Shown here piece by piece: positions 16,381-25,040 of a DNA stretch of 64,000 nt. Source of the stretch: an uncultured Erysipelotrichaceae bacterium. Its GTDB lineage: Bacteria > Bacillota_I > Bacilli_A > RFN20 > CAG-826. The stretch lies in contig CADCCA010000001.1 in NCBI GenBank assembly GCA_902799855.1, positions 8,699 to 72,698 of the forward strand, in the 5' to 3' direction. Within the stretch, counting starts at the first letter, position 1, and every line of letters begins with the position of its first letter. The notes beneath the pieces were generated by a model that was not told the DNA's origin, searched no databases, and saw only the letters and a program-made list of their open reading frames with translations. Both the position numbers and the translations under genes were made by a program.

Positions 16381-18327
16381 ATGAAAAATAAGAACATTTT
16401 TCTTTGCTTAACATCACTAATTAGTGCATCTTTATGTGCTTTTTCGTTTTGCAATAATTTTAATACCAAACCTGTTTACGCTGACATCGATGCAAACAAT
16501 AGCCAAGAGGCATTTATTATCAATAACGATGTAGGCGGTTCATCAAAAGATGCTTCTGTTGTTAGTTCCTTGACGATTCCTCGAAAGAGAAACATGATTG
16601 GCGATGATTCATTTTCGAATTGTTCAAACAAGATTTTAGAAAAAGAAGAAATTGAATTTAATATTTATGATGTTCTTTCTGAAAAAAACACTTCACTTCA
16701 AAACATGCTATCAGCATTTGATGAAGGGACAGATGAATATAAAAAAATAGCAAGGTTATGTGTTGTTACTGAAAGGTGCATTGCAAATTGTAATCAAAAA
16801 CAAGTCACATCATTAAGAGAAATTGCTGCAATGGCAAGGAATAGCAACGTTTCAGGCACCAGGTCTACGAATGATGCCATCGTCAATGGTGCACTAGCTT
16901 ACTTTGCTTTATGCAACTATGACTTATCATATGAACTTTTAGCGCACGCTTTTGATGATGAAGTTGAACAATATCCAGATTATTATGTTCCAGTACATGG
17001 TTATAGGATTTTTCAATCAGATTTAACATATTTCGTAGCGAATGACTCATCAAATACTCCGTCTGGTTTTATTGCTAACCGTCCAGATTTGGAAGGAACT
17101 TTTATTTTTGATGATGGAAACGGTGGAAAATGCATTCGATATCCTGCGATAGGGAATTCATATGAACAGGATTTGAGATTCGCTATACAAACATTTGATT
17201 TTACTAAAATAAATAAAAAAGTAACTATTAGAGATAGATATGATTTTGAGCCTGATAAATACACTGGTTTAGAGGCTTACGTAATTAATCATTTGTACAA
17301 CTTGCAGTTACAAGAAATATTAAAAGTTTACGATTTTCGTATCACTTATGATTTCTCACACTTTTTACGTTTAAAAACTATCAGCAAGTCTAATTCTGTT
17401 TGGACAATTGAAGTAAAAAACCCGAACTCTACACCTGTTGAATTTATATACAACAAGAAAATGTGCCATTTTGATGATGCTAAAAATTGGACAAATTTAA
17501 CAGATGTATCTTATAAGACCGTTTCCGGCAATTCAACCGAGATTGTCACTATAAGTGAAAATTTATTTGCTACAAGTGTGAGCTTTTCGTTCTTTAATGG
17601 CGCAACTAAATATATGATTTTCGGCGATGGATTATCTGATAATGGAATGATTGACTTTCGAATTAACCAGAAGTCACAGACTTACAATACCAGAATTCGT
17701 TTAATGGGCAAAGATAATAATAAATGGCTAATTAAATTGAAGAATACAACCAGTAATCAAATGTTGGTTGAATATAATACAAAAATGTGCTTTCATTCCG
17801 ATGCTCAAAATTGGACAGGGCTTCTAGATTTAGCGGAATTTTTTTTACAAGCTGGTGAGACACGTTATATTTACATTTCCGAAAATGGAACAGCCACATC
17901 AATTGCAATTACTTTAAGTGGCCAAACACTGCATTGTAGTTATTATGCGAACAATTTAAGTACAAGTGGTACAATGTCTTTAAGCTCTTCTTCAAGATCT
18001 TCTAGAATAAGAATTGAAAACAGAGGAAAGTCTGGCACAAAGTGGAACATCAGGGTTAAGAACCCAACTAACCATGATATAATTGTCCATTATAACTGCA
18101 AAATGTGTTTTGAGGGTGATGCAAAGAATTGGACTGCTCTTGGCAACAATGAACGTATCGTTGTCGTTGAACCTCATAAATATGAAGATATACAAATAAG
18201 TGAAAATTGGTTTGCAACACACATCACATTAAGTTATGTCTCTGGAAGTACGAGATACATAACGTATGCCAATGAACTGAACGTGAATAAATCGATCCAT
18301 ATGTATTGGAATACAAAGAGCGCTTAA
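16381..18327 (+). CDS. Secreted protein with three C-terminal KMCF repeat domains (648 aa)
   Basis: A signal peptide (MKNKNIFLCLTSLISASLCA, cleavage likely near PVYAD) directs export. The middle region (about 80-330) is not recognised. The C-terminus has three tandem units of about 100 residues. Each shows the signature K-M-C-x-F/x-D-A-x-N-W-T, then a beta-rich stretch with a SEN/AT motif and an aromatic end. The signatures are KMCHFDDAKNWTNL, KMCFHSDAQNWTGL and KMCFEGDAKNWTAL. A single copy of the same domain ends the protease at 37105. Repeats of this type could bind the cell wall, a glycan or a host surface, which is inference. The signal peptide and leader are also shared with that protease. 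Confidence 0.7.
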   Translation: MKNKNIFLCLTSLISASLCAFSFCNNFNTKPVYADIDANNSQEAFIINNDVGGSSKDASVVSSLTIPRKRNMIGDDSFSNCSNKILEKEEIEFNIYDVLSEKNTSLQNMLSAFDEGTDEYKKIARLCVVTERCIANCNQKQVTSLREIAAMARNSNVSGTRSTNDAIVNGALAYFALCNYDLSYELLAHAFDDEVEQYPDYYVPVHGYRIFQSDLTYFVANDSSNTPSGFIANRPDLEGTFIFDDGNGGKCIRYPAIGNSYEQDLRFAIQTFDFTKINKKVTIRDRYDFEPDKYTGLEAYVINHLYNLQLQEILKVYDFRITYDFSHFLRLKTISKSNSVWTIEVKNPNSTPVEFIYNKKMCHFDDAKNWTNLTDVSYKTVSGNSTEIVTISENLFATSVSFSFFNGATKYMIFGDGLSDNGMIDFRINQKSQTYNTRIRLMGKDNNKWLIKLKNTTSNQMLVEYNTKMCFHSDAQNWTGLLDLAEFFLQAGETRYIYISENGTATSIAITLSGQTLHCSYYANNLSTSGTMSLSSSSRSSRIRIENRGKSGTKWNIRVKNPTNHDIIVHYNCKMCFEGDAKNWTALGNNERIVVVEPHKYEDIQISENWFATHITLSYVSGSTRYITYANELNVNKSIHMYWNTKSA

Positions 18328-18329
18328 TT

Positions 18330-18968
18330 ATGAAAACAGATTTGATTGTTAAAAGAGCCTCCATTTTTGTTCTATCTATAACGTGCTTAGCATTTACTAG
18401 TTGCAAATATTATGGAGACATAAATTACATTGATGAATATGAAAACGAAACCGAAAAAGGCGCAATTGAACGATTAAGAAACTGGGATATTAATTTGCCA
18501 GATAACACAGTCCTCATCAAAAAGCAATATAACAAAAACAAAGGATCAGACGGTGGCTTTGATGGTGTCTATTATCATTTTGAAGTAGACAAAGACTTTG
18601 ACTTCAACAAAAATGTACTGTCATCAGATTTAGAATCTTGCAACAAGGTCTTTATGAATTTTTTTAATGCTCACGAAGATTTTGGTGAAGATAGACCGAG
18701 TTTTGAAAATGATGCTTTGTGTTTAATTTCTGTTAGGCTCAAAAATATTTCGGAAACCAATGATAACAATGTTTCAAGCTATACCCATATTTATTTGGAT
18801 AATGATACCGAATATTTAAGAATGGAACAGGTTGGTGATAAAATTTTTGTTGGGAAAGGATATTTTGTTCTTCAAGAAAGTAATCACAACTCTAAATATT
18901 TATACTCTTTCCTTCGTATTGATAGTTCGGAACGGCAAGTTACTATAATTGATAATGATAATACTTAA
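18330..18968 (+). CDS. Lipoprotein of unknown function (212 aa)
   Basis: The ATG at 18330, just after the stop of the repeat protein, gives a clean lipoprotein signal: basic start, hydrophobic stretch and the box FTSC near residue 27. A longer frame from 18306 would spoil that signal. The mature part is acidic and not recognised. The 2-bp gap to the upstream secreted protein implies an operon. It probably sits on the outer face of the membrane. There is no strong ribosome site, so translation may be coupled. Confidence 0.6.
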   Translation: MKTDLIVKRASIFVLSITCLAFTSCKYYGDINYIDEYENETEKGAIERLRNWDINLPDNTVLIKKQYNKNKGSDGGFDGVYYHFEVDKDFDFNKNVLSSDLESCNKVFMNFFNAHEDFGEDRPSFENDALCLISVRLKNISETNDNNVSSYTHIYLDNDTEYLRMEQVGDKIFVGKGYFVLQESNHNSKYLYSFLRIDSSERQVTIIDNDNT

Positions 18969-19126
18969 AACATAGAAAATATACCATAAATTACCATATT
19001 TACTAATAAGGATTACCTTGCCTCTCTTGGAAAAATGTCGGTGGCAGATAATTGAAATCACGATTGTAGTATCAATCGATTCTTGCAAATCCATAGCCCA
19101 ATATGGTATAGCGTAATAATGAAATA

Positions 19127-19153
19127 TCGTCATATCATTAATGATAATGACGA
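19127..19153. repeat. Near-perfect palindromic hairpin
   Basis: TCGTCAT/ATGACGA arms enclose ATCAT/ATGAT with a 1-nt bulge. No T-tract follows on the plus strand. It lies upstream of a decayed secreted gene and could be an operator or a leftover of an insertion. Confidence 0.4.
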
Positions 19154-19195
19154 GCCCATTTAAGATTTGTTGCTATAAACAATAAGGATATTAGA

Positions 19196-19535
19196 ATGAA
19201 AAAATAGCAACCTTTGTATTATTAAGTTTTTTAATGATCACTCTTGAGACGACCGCTACAGCAAAGGGTAATCCAGAACTAGAGAACATTAGAAAGCAAA
19301 TCGCGGAACTCGATAAAAAATCTCTCGCTCGAACTATGCGATTTCAGAAGGAATCGACTTTGAAAGCACAATTGATTCGCTTAAAGAGTATAAAACCTTA
19401 CGTGAAGAATTAGATAGACAATATATAAGCGCAATGGTCAATGCGAAGGTGTATACACCTGATATGCTAAGAGCCGCTCTAAAGATTATCGCTCAACAAC
19501 AAAAAGACACTCCTGAAGGAAAGAAGAAAATCATT
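19196..19535 (+). pseudogene. Frameshifted secreted-protein gene
   Basis: ATG AAA AAA is followed at once by TAG. One extra A would open IATFVLLSFLMITLETTATA, a good signal peptide, and then KGNPELENIRKQIAELDKK. A second shift near 19340 leads into YAISEGIDFESTIDSLKEYK and LDRQYISAMVNAKVYTPDML. The gene is thus broken twice, first in an A-run directly after the start codon. Its 3' end runs into the end of the convergent 674-aa gene. Confidence 0.6.
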
Positions 19536-21503
19536 GCAACTCTTTTTTCTGTCATTGTATTTACAAAGCTTAAAAATATTATTTTCAAAATACTTAATTT
19601 TTATTGCAGAAATGGTGTTTAGAACAATCCACAAAACTATAGGAACAGAAGCAATCGTTAAAACTACTGGAATTTTGGGAGATTCAGTAAAGATTTTCTT
19701 AAATAAGGTAACATAATCACTCGCTGAAGTCTCGGTAGTATCAACCTTGGATATCAGGCCATAACTAAAAATACCAGTTAATAAACCGATTAAAGAGAAA
19801 ACAATTCCATACCTTTGATATGTTTGGGAACTTATTAAATTTCCGCTTCTCCAATGAGTATTGGCTGTTTCATCGAGAAACCTTTCAGACCTTGTTAAGC
19901 CGATGCAACCAAAAATGATATCAAAAATAGCGTTAGAATCTTCCTTTGAACTGTATGAAGAACTATTGTGACAAGCATCAATTTTAGAATAGACTGTTGC
20001 AAGCTTAGCAAGCTTAACGTTCAGCAAAGGTTTAAAAGAGGATTTACTGACCATTTCTTTTATGTATTCGACAAAAACGCTATTAACTAATAGAGAAATG
20101 CTTCCGACAGCAAGAGCATTACAAACATAAATAAAATCCCAAAATGAATAGATTCTAATTTGATGAGATGCGGCGGATTTAACGACTTTGTTCTTTCTGT
20201 CCTTTAAAAAATTATTTATAGAGTTAATATTGACCGTTTCATCTATCGCTGACACGGTGGCCAAAGAATCATCGAAATAAAGGTGTTCAGTTGGCTTTTG
20301 CAGAAAATCATATATTTTTTCTTTATATAGTGTGTAATTGCACCCTCCTGTAAAACTATCTTGAATAAATCTCCAGAGTGTATGTTCGTCGTAACTGTGT
20401 TGGAAGGCAACCAGCAAAGTAAAGTAATCGTAATATATCATTGGTGAAATGTTATCTTTGCTCAAATAGTTGTCATCAACTGTAAATTTTAAATAGATTC
20501 CTTTATTATTTGATAATTTATTTGCTATTTTTTTGTTTGCAATATTTCTATATTCTGGAAGTGCAGATGTATTGGGATCGTCGTAAATAGGGAACCGTTT
20601 TTTAAAGCCTAAGAAATTATTTAAATCAATAAATGAAAAAATCTTAGGCAAATAATTACATGTTTTTGTAACTTGCTTTGATTTTTCAATAGCCTCTTCA
20701 ATTAAATAGTTGCAGTTGTTAGAATCATAGTTAATACTCGGAAGAAATGAATCTGCAACCCCATTCTTCAATAAAGAAATATTAAGAACTCCACTTTTTG
20801 AGACAACAGCTATTACTTTGACATCGTTAGTAAAAATGCTTATCGTATCAAAATAATCTTTGATTTTGCCAATGCTTTTGATTAGCGAATTAGCCTTTAA
20901 AACAAACAAAGTACTTTTGTATGCTTTTGTTAACTCTTCTTTAAATGGCGCAATCAGTTTATAATACTCGTCAAAAACTTTTTTATTCAACTCAAAATTG
21001 CTGCCCTCAACATTTTTCATTAAATCAATTGTCGTTTTCTTTAATGAACCTTTATCGACAATTCTAGGATTAATGTGCCCATCGTCAATGCCATATTTAT
21101 ATATATCATCAATGTTGTCGCTTACATATTTTAAGCATTTTTTGAAAGAAGCTTTTATATTATCCTTAATACTTTTTGAACTAATAATTTTTATTATCTC
21201 AACATTATTTAGAAGGAATAACACAAAATTATTTTTCGCTAAATCGCATATTTTTGGAGGAACAAAACTGCCTTTTTTGTTAATATATTCGTATCTTTTA
21301 ACTTGTTTTGATAAAGGTAAGTTCTGCTCGTTAAGAAAATAATCAATAAACTCGTTTGTTAAAAATGTACCCTGTTCTTGATTGATGTTAACCGATTTAT
21401 TAGCTAGTCTCTTAAGAATTGTAGAGTAACAACACAAGTAAGGAAAAGAACGAGTGCAAAACATTACATAATTTGTTTTGATTGAAATAGAATTGTTTAG
21501 CAT
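19479..21503 (-). CDS. Unknown protein with C-terminal membrane segments (674 aa)
   Basis: Not recognised. The first 440 residues are soluble and Lys/Asn-rich. Hydrophobic segments follow near residues 460-480 (DFIYVCNALAVGSISLLV), 580-600 (GIVFSLIGLLTGIFSYGL) and 625-650 (IPVVLTIASVPIVLWIVL), so the C-terminus is membrane-bound. There is no signal peptide and no catalytic motif is evident. It stands alone on the minus strand after a nucleotidyltransferase and next to Thoeris, so a defence or conflict role is possible but unproven. Its last 50 bases overlap the decayed secreted gene on the other strand. Confidence 0.6.
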   Translation of the reverse strand: MLNNSISIKTNYVMFCTRSFPYLCCYSTILKRLANKSVNINQEQGTFLTNEFIDYFLNEQNLPLSKQVKRYEYINKKGSFVPPKICDLAKNNFVLFLLNNVEIIKIISSKSIKDNIKASFKKCLKYVSDNIDDIYKYGIDDGHINPRIVDKGSLKKTTIDLMKNVEGSNFELNKKVFDEYYKLIAPFKEELTKAYKSTLFVLKANSLIKSIGKIKDYFDTISIFTNDVKVIAVVSKSGVLNISLLKNGVADSFLPSINYDSNNCNYLIEEAIEKSKQVTKTCNYLPKIFSFIDLNNFLGFKKRFPIYDDPNTSALPEYRNIANKKIANKLSNNKGIYLKFTVDDNYLSKDNISPMIYYDYFTLLVAFQHSYDEHTLWRFIQDSFTGGCNYTLYKEKIYDFLQKPTEHLYFDDSLATVSAIDETVNINSINNFLKDRKNKVVKSAASHQIRIYSFWDFIYVCNALAVGSISLLVNSVFVEYIKEMVSKSSFKPLLNVKLAKLATVYSKIDACHNSSSYSSKEDSNAIFDIIFGCIGLTRSERFLDETANTHWRSGNLISSQTYQRYGIVFSLIGLLTGIFSYGLISKVDTTETSASDYVTLFKKIFTESPKIPVVLTIASVPIVLWIVLNTISAIKIKYFENNIFKLCKYNDRKKSCNDFLLSFRSVFLLLSDNL

Positions 21504-21627
21504 AAAGATTGTTGTTAATAGATTCTTTTAGTATAAACGATAACTAGATAAAAACAAATGCTTATGAGATGAATATTGATTTTTTAAGGAATACTTTGAG
21601 CTTGCTCGTAACTGGCATGGTTGAAAC

Positions 21628-22038
21628 CTAGTAAGCTTCTGACGAACTATAAATCACTTTACCATATCCTAAAATCCATCCTATCAAACGATTTGATTGA
21701 CCAACTTTAATACTATTCAAATCTGGCTTTTGCCCGGAAAGCATCGTAAATTCATCACAAAATAACTTCAGCATTAATTTATTTAACGGATCATACTTTT
21801 CAAAAATTACAAGCAAATCGATATCTGAGTGATTGCGATTACTCCCTTTTGTGAGCGAACCATATAGTATTATTGTCTTAACATTTCTAAAAGAGGTATC
21901 GAATTTCTTGATGATGCTTTTTGTAATCTTTTTAACCTCAAAAATAGTCATTTGCGGTTTTTCTTTTAAAAATTCTAGAGATCGTTTTTTGGGTTGTTCA
22001 ATTATAAAAGAATCAATCGGCTTGAATTCTTTGACCAA
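21628..22038 (-). CDS. MNT-type nucleotidyltransferase domain protein (136 aa)
   Basis: The core signature LYGSLTKGSNRNHSDIDLLV shows the GS motif and the two metal-binding aspartates of the minimal nucleotidyltransferase fold (about residues 57-80). Such proteins often neutralise HEPN toxins by adding nucleotides, but no HEPN gene was recognised beside it. It lies between the 674-aa protein and the Thoeris genes, on the minus strand. It may be an orphan antitoxin or have its own substrate. Confidence 0.75.
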   Translation of the reverse strand: MVKEFKPIDSFIIEQPKKRSLEFLKEKPQMTIFEVKKITKSIIKKFDTSFRNVKTIILYGSLTKGSNRNHSDIDLLVIFEKYDPLNKLMLKLFCDEFTMLSGQKPDLNSIKVGQSNRLIGWILGYGKVIYSSSEAY

Positions 22039-22148
22039 CTTATAAATATTTTTATATCACCATAATTCCTAATTACTGTAAGAAAATATTAGCAACTGTT
22101 TGTTTGGGTATAAAAAACATTGTTCATAACAAACAAGGTCAAATGATG

Positions 22149-22154
22149 TATAAT
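22149..22154 (+). promoter_or_regulatory. Consensus -10 box of the Thoeris operon
   Basis: TATAAT lies 10 nt before the ATG at 22165. No good -35 is found at 17 bp and no Shine-Dalgarno sequence exists, so the transcript probably starts within a few bases of that ATG. Confidence 0.5.
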
Positions 22155-22164
22155 GACTTTAAAT

Positions 22165-23007
22165 ATGTGGAAAAAGAAAAATGCAATCAAATCTCTAAAC
22201 TGGTCTTTATCTATTTCTTCTTTTATTGGGGCACTTTTGTCTTTTATATTACTTCCAAGTAATTTATGGTGGATTGGGCTAATTATATTTGTAGCAACAT
22301 TTATAATAGTGTTTTTTACAATATATTTAGTATTAAGATTCAAGAAGAGCCACAGAATCTCTGGTAGAGGCTCGGTTTTTATTGAATCTAGGTATGGTAA
22401 TGTTTTGAACATTAAAAAAGATAAACGTGAAAAATCAAAACCGGTTGTTGTAATTCCTGTTAATTCTTCGTTTGACACTATAGTGGAAGATAGCCCAAGC
22501 ATTGTAGACAGAATTGTTGAGGGGACTTCGATTCATGGACAATGGTTAAGACAATATGCATCAACACCAGAATCATTAGAAAAACTCAATAAAGATATTA
22601 ATCAGTTTATTGCTGGCAAACAATGGTCTCCTATTAAAGTTTTAAAAAATAAAAGAGGCAATAAGGATGTATATCCATTGGGTAGTTATGTTTTTGTTGA
22701 GAGGGATGACTATACATTTTTGCTTTTTGCTTTAACTGAATTTAATGAACATAATAAAGTAATTAAAAAAGACGCTGAGGAATTCACATATTTAATGAAA
22801 CAACTAATGGATATTACTGATGAATGTGCCGGCAAACATGTTTATGTACCAGTTATGGGCACAAAGATTGCGCTATTCGGAATAGATGAATTATCTTCAT
22901 TCGAATATATTAAAAATGCTGCTTTGAACAAAAAGTGCTCCTTAAGGGCATCAATATCTATCGTTATTTATGAAGGTTCTAGGGACAAAGTATCAATTTA
23001 TGATTAA
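22165..23007 (+). CDS. thsA: ThsA, TM-macro effector of a type II Thoeris system
   Basis: Two membrane helices near the N-terminus (SLSISSFIGALLSFILLP, WWIGLIIFVATFIIVFFTI) are followed by a macro-like (DUF6430-type) domain from about residue 90, with VVVIPVNSSFDTIVED and VEGTSIHGQWL. This TM plus macro arrangement beside a TIR gene is that of type II Thoeris. In that system the TIR protein makes a histidine-ADP-ribose signal on phage infection, which the macro domain senses and the membrane part then executes cell arrest. The start at 22165 is preferred because an ATG at 22153 lies inside a TATAAT box. The TIR gene follows after 12 bp. Confidence 0.82.
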   Translation: MWKKKNAIKSLNWSLSISSFIGALLSFILLPSNLWWIGLIIFVATFIIVFFTIYLVLRFKKSHRISGRGSVFIESRYGNVLNIKKDKREKSKPVVVIPVNSSFDTIVEDSPSIVDRIVEGTSIHGQWLRQYASTPESLEKLNKDINQFIAGKQWSPIKVLKNKRGNKDVYPLGSYVFVERDDYTFLLFALTEFNEHNKVIKKDAEEFTYLMKQLMDITDECAGKHVYVPVMGTKIALFGIDELSSFEYIKNAALNKKCSLRASISIVIYEGSRDKVSIYD

Positions 23008-23019
23008 GGAGGCGTTGCT

Positions 23020-23646
23020 ATGAGCCATAGAGTGTTTATTAGTTTTAAAAAAGAAGATCGTCGATATAAAGATGCAATTGTTAAAAGACTTGAAGAAAAA
23101 GAAATACAAGTTAATCACTTAGACGAAACGATTCAATCAGACAATATTGATTATGTAATGCAACAAATTCGAGATAAATGGCAAGGATCAACAACAGTTA
23201 CCGTATTTTTGATAGGCGAACACTCATCAGAAAACGAGGGTGTTGATATTCATGGAAGAAATCACCAAAGCTTTATAATCAGGGAATTGAGGTCTGCTCT
23301 TTCCGATAGAGACGGGAATCCTCGTGATGGCATTCTTGGTGTTGTTTTGCCAGAAATGGAACAAAAAGTTTACGGTGGTTCATATAAATGCGAACATTGT
23401 CAACAAACGATAAATGTTGTCAATATAGATGATTCAACCGTAATTAGAGAGTTCTCTAAAAACTATTACTTAAAAGCGAATCAATGCGGACATTATGACG
23501 AAGATGGTCGTTTTTGTGTTTTATGCAGATATAGTGAATTTATGAATGATCCTGGAAAATATATTGATAGAGCATATGATAAAACCAATGAATCAATCGC
23601 TAAGTGTGTAACTTATAAAGGAATTAATCATAGAGGTAATTACTGA
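23020..23646 (+). CDS. thsB: ThsB, TIR-domain signal enzyme of a type II Thoeris system
   Basis: A TIR-like (DUF1863) fold starts at once: HRVFISFKKEDRRYKDAIV, then VTVFLIGEHSS and IIRELRSALSDRDGN, with the Glu in RELRSA in the place usual for the NAD-cleaving residue. The middle carries CEHC and further on CGHYDEDGRFCVLC, two Cys pairs that look like a zinc-binding insertion, not a standard part of TIR cores. AAGGAGG lies 7 nt before the ATG. It would sense infection and make the ADP-ribose signal for ThsA. Confidence 0.82.
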   Translation: MSHRVFISFKKEDRRYKDAIVKRLEEKEIQVNHLDETIQSDNIDYVMQQIRDKWQGSTTVTVFLIGEHSSENEGVDIHGRNHQSFIIRELRSALSDRDGNPRDGILGVVLPEMEQKVYGGSYKCEHCQQTINVVNIDDSTVIREFSKNYYLKANQCGHYDEDGRFCVLCRYSEFMNDPGKYIDRAYDKTNESIAKCVTYKGINHRGNY

Positions 23647-23663
23647 TTAGAGAATGTTTCATC

Positions 23664-23762
23664 AATCATAGTAAATCAGCAAAAGTGCTATAAATAAATC
23701 ATAGTAAATCAGCAAATATGCTTTAGAAAAATCATAGTAAATCAGCAAATATTGTTGACTTA
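23664..23762 (+). repeat. Three direct repeats with an exact 33-bp period
   Basis: AATCATAGTAAATCAGCAAA begins at 23664, 23697 and 23730. The remainder of each unit is similar in copies one and two (RTGCTWTARA). Copy three runs into the -35 box TTGACT of the next gene. A 33-bp period is about three helical turns, so bound proteins would line up on one face. Likely operator or iteron array. There are no variable spacers, so it is not CRISPR. Confidence 0.75.
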
Positions 23763-23783
23763 ATTGGTTTTTATTTATAAAAT
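23755..23783 (+). promoter_or_regulatory. Promoter of the AAA ATPase pair
   Basis: TTGACT (23755-23760) and TAAAAT (23778-23783) have 17-bp spacing. Only ACAAAC separates the -10 box from the ATG at 23790, and there is no Shine-Dalgarno sequence, which suggests a leaderless start. The three 33-bp repeats abut the -35 box. Confidence 0.6.
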
Positions 23784-23789
23784 ACAAAC

Positions 23790-25034
23790 ATGAACCTTAT
23801 TAGAGAAGATTATTTCCAAAAACTTGACCAATGGTGGAACAGCAATAGAAAAGAAGCCGTTATTGTTTTGGGGGTTAAAGAAGTAGGCAAAACTCATTTG
23901 ATTAAAGAATGGCTTAAAGATAGAAATATACCCAATACTTTTTTAGATGAAGAAAAATATAAAAATATTAAAGATATATTCAGCGAGGTGAAATCAACGA
24001 CATTTGACACGTCTTTAGCGATTGTCAACAAACTTATGTATGACGGTTTAGAAAAATTAATTGTCATTGATGGAGTAATGCCTACTGATGAAGTTATTGT
24101 CCAATTAAAATCGCTTTGTTCTAATTCTAAACATCGTTACATATTAATTAGCGATTATGTAGAGTATGTATTTAATAATATAAGGTTTTTGCCTGTTGGC
24201 TCTATGTATAAAATGTTAGTAAAACCCTTATCATTTAAGGAATACTGCAATGTTAAATTTAATAAATACATGATTGATTCTTTGCTAACGGTTTTGCTCA
24301 ATGAAGAAGGGACTAAACTGCCATTTATTGATAAATTTGAAAGTGCTTGGGAAGAATATTCTCGTTTCGGCGGATTTCCTTCTGTTGTTGAAACTTTGCT
24401 TAACAAAGGAATGGTGGCGGCAGATAAGGAACTGCTCAGGATAAAAAACGAAATAAATTCTTTTGTCAATAACTTACCATTTTCAAATAGTTTGACTTCG
24501 TTGTTAGATAACTTTTCTAATGAGAGAAGTTCTATATATAAGAGGTATATTTTTTCTTCTATTACACAAAATGGAACCTATCAAAGATTCAAAAGAGCAA
24601 TAAATATTCTAGCAAAGATAGGTATTATCGGCGTGCTTCCAATAGAAGGCGAGCAAGTTAATTTTGAATATTGCGATTTATTTTTATGTGATCCAGGACT
24701 TGAACACATCTGGGGTAGTAAAACCAATAGAGAACACGCAATAGAATCAGTAGTGTATTCATATGGCGTAAGGAATGGTTATAAGCCTTATCGATTAGTT
24801 TTAGATGCAAACAGAATTATTGATATTGTTTATGATGATCAAATACCTTTGGCTATTGATATCAAACTTAAAGATACAAATTCTTCAACTTTAAGCGCCG
24901 CTAAGTTTGATTATTTTAGAGAAAAAGGTATGACATATAAACCTTTTATTCTTGTGGATAAAGGTTATACATCTTCAAGGCACGTTGATAAAGCGTGGAT
25001 TCTTCCAATATGGGCCTTTTTGTTAATGGAGTAA
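23790..25034 (+). CDS. AAA-family ATPase with DUF4143-type C-terminus, first of a pair (414 aa)
   Basis: A P-loop GVKEVGKT at residues 28-35 opens a COG1373-type ATPase. The Walker B position reads LIVIDGV, with Gly where the catalytic Glu is usual, so hydrolysis may be weak or absent. The C-terminal half (about 200-414) matches the DUF4143 winged-helix and nuclease-like arrangement (LPIEGEQVNFEYCDLFLCDP; later AIDIKLK). The next gene encodes the same architecture with intact motifs, which suggests an unequal ATPase pair. Leaderless-type start behind three direct repeats. Unknown substrate. A conflict or defence role is suggested by its neighbours only. Confidence 0.75.
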   Translation: MNLIREDYFQKLDQWWNSNRKEAVIVLGVKEVGKTHLIKEWLKDRNIPNTFLDEEKYKNIKDIFSEVKSTTFDTSLAIVNKLMYDGLEKLIVIDGVMPTDEVIVQLKSLCSNSKHRYILISDYVEYVFNNIRFLPVGSMYKMLVKPLSFKEYCNVKFNKYMIDSLLTVLLNEEGTKLPFIDKFESAWEEYSRFGGFPSVVETLLNKGMVAADKELLRIKNEINSFVNNLPFSNSLTSLLDNFSNERSSIYKRYIFSSITQNGTYQRFKRAINILAKIGIIGVLPIEGEQVNFEYCDLFLCDPGLEHIWGSKTNREHAIESVVYSYGVRNGYKPYRLVLDANRIIDIVYDDQIPLAIDIKLKDTNSSTLSAAKFDYFREKGMTYKPFILVDKGYTSSRHVDKAWILPIWAFLLME

Positions 25035-25040
25035 ACGATT

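Noticed and set aside
23664..23762. CRISPR array from the 33-bp-period repeats
   Set aside because: Only three units, the parts between the conserved 20-mers are similar rather than variable, and no cas genes are visible.
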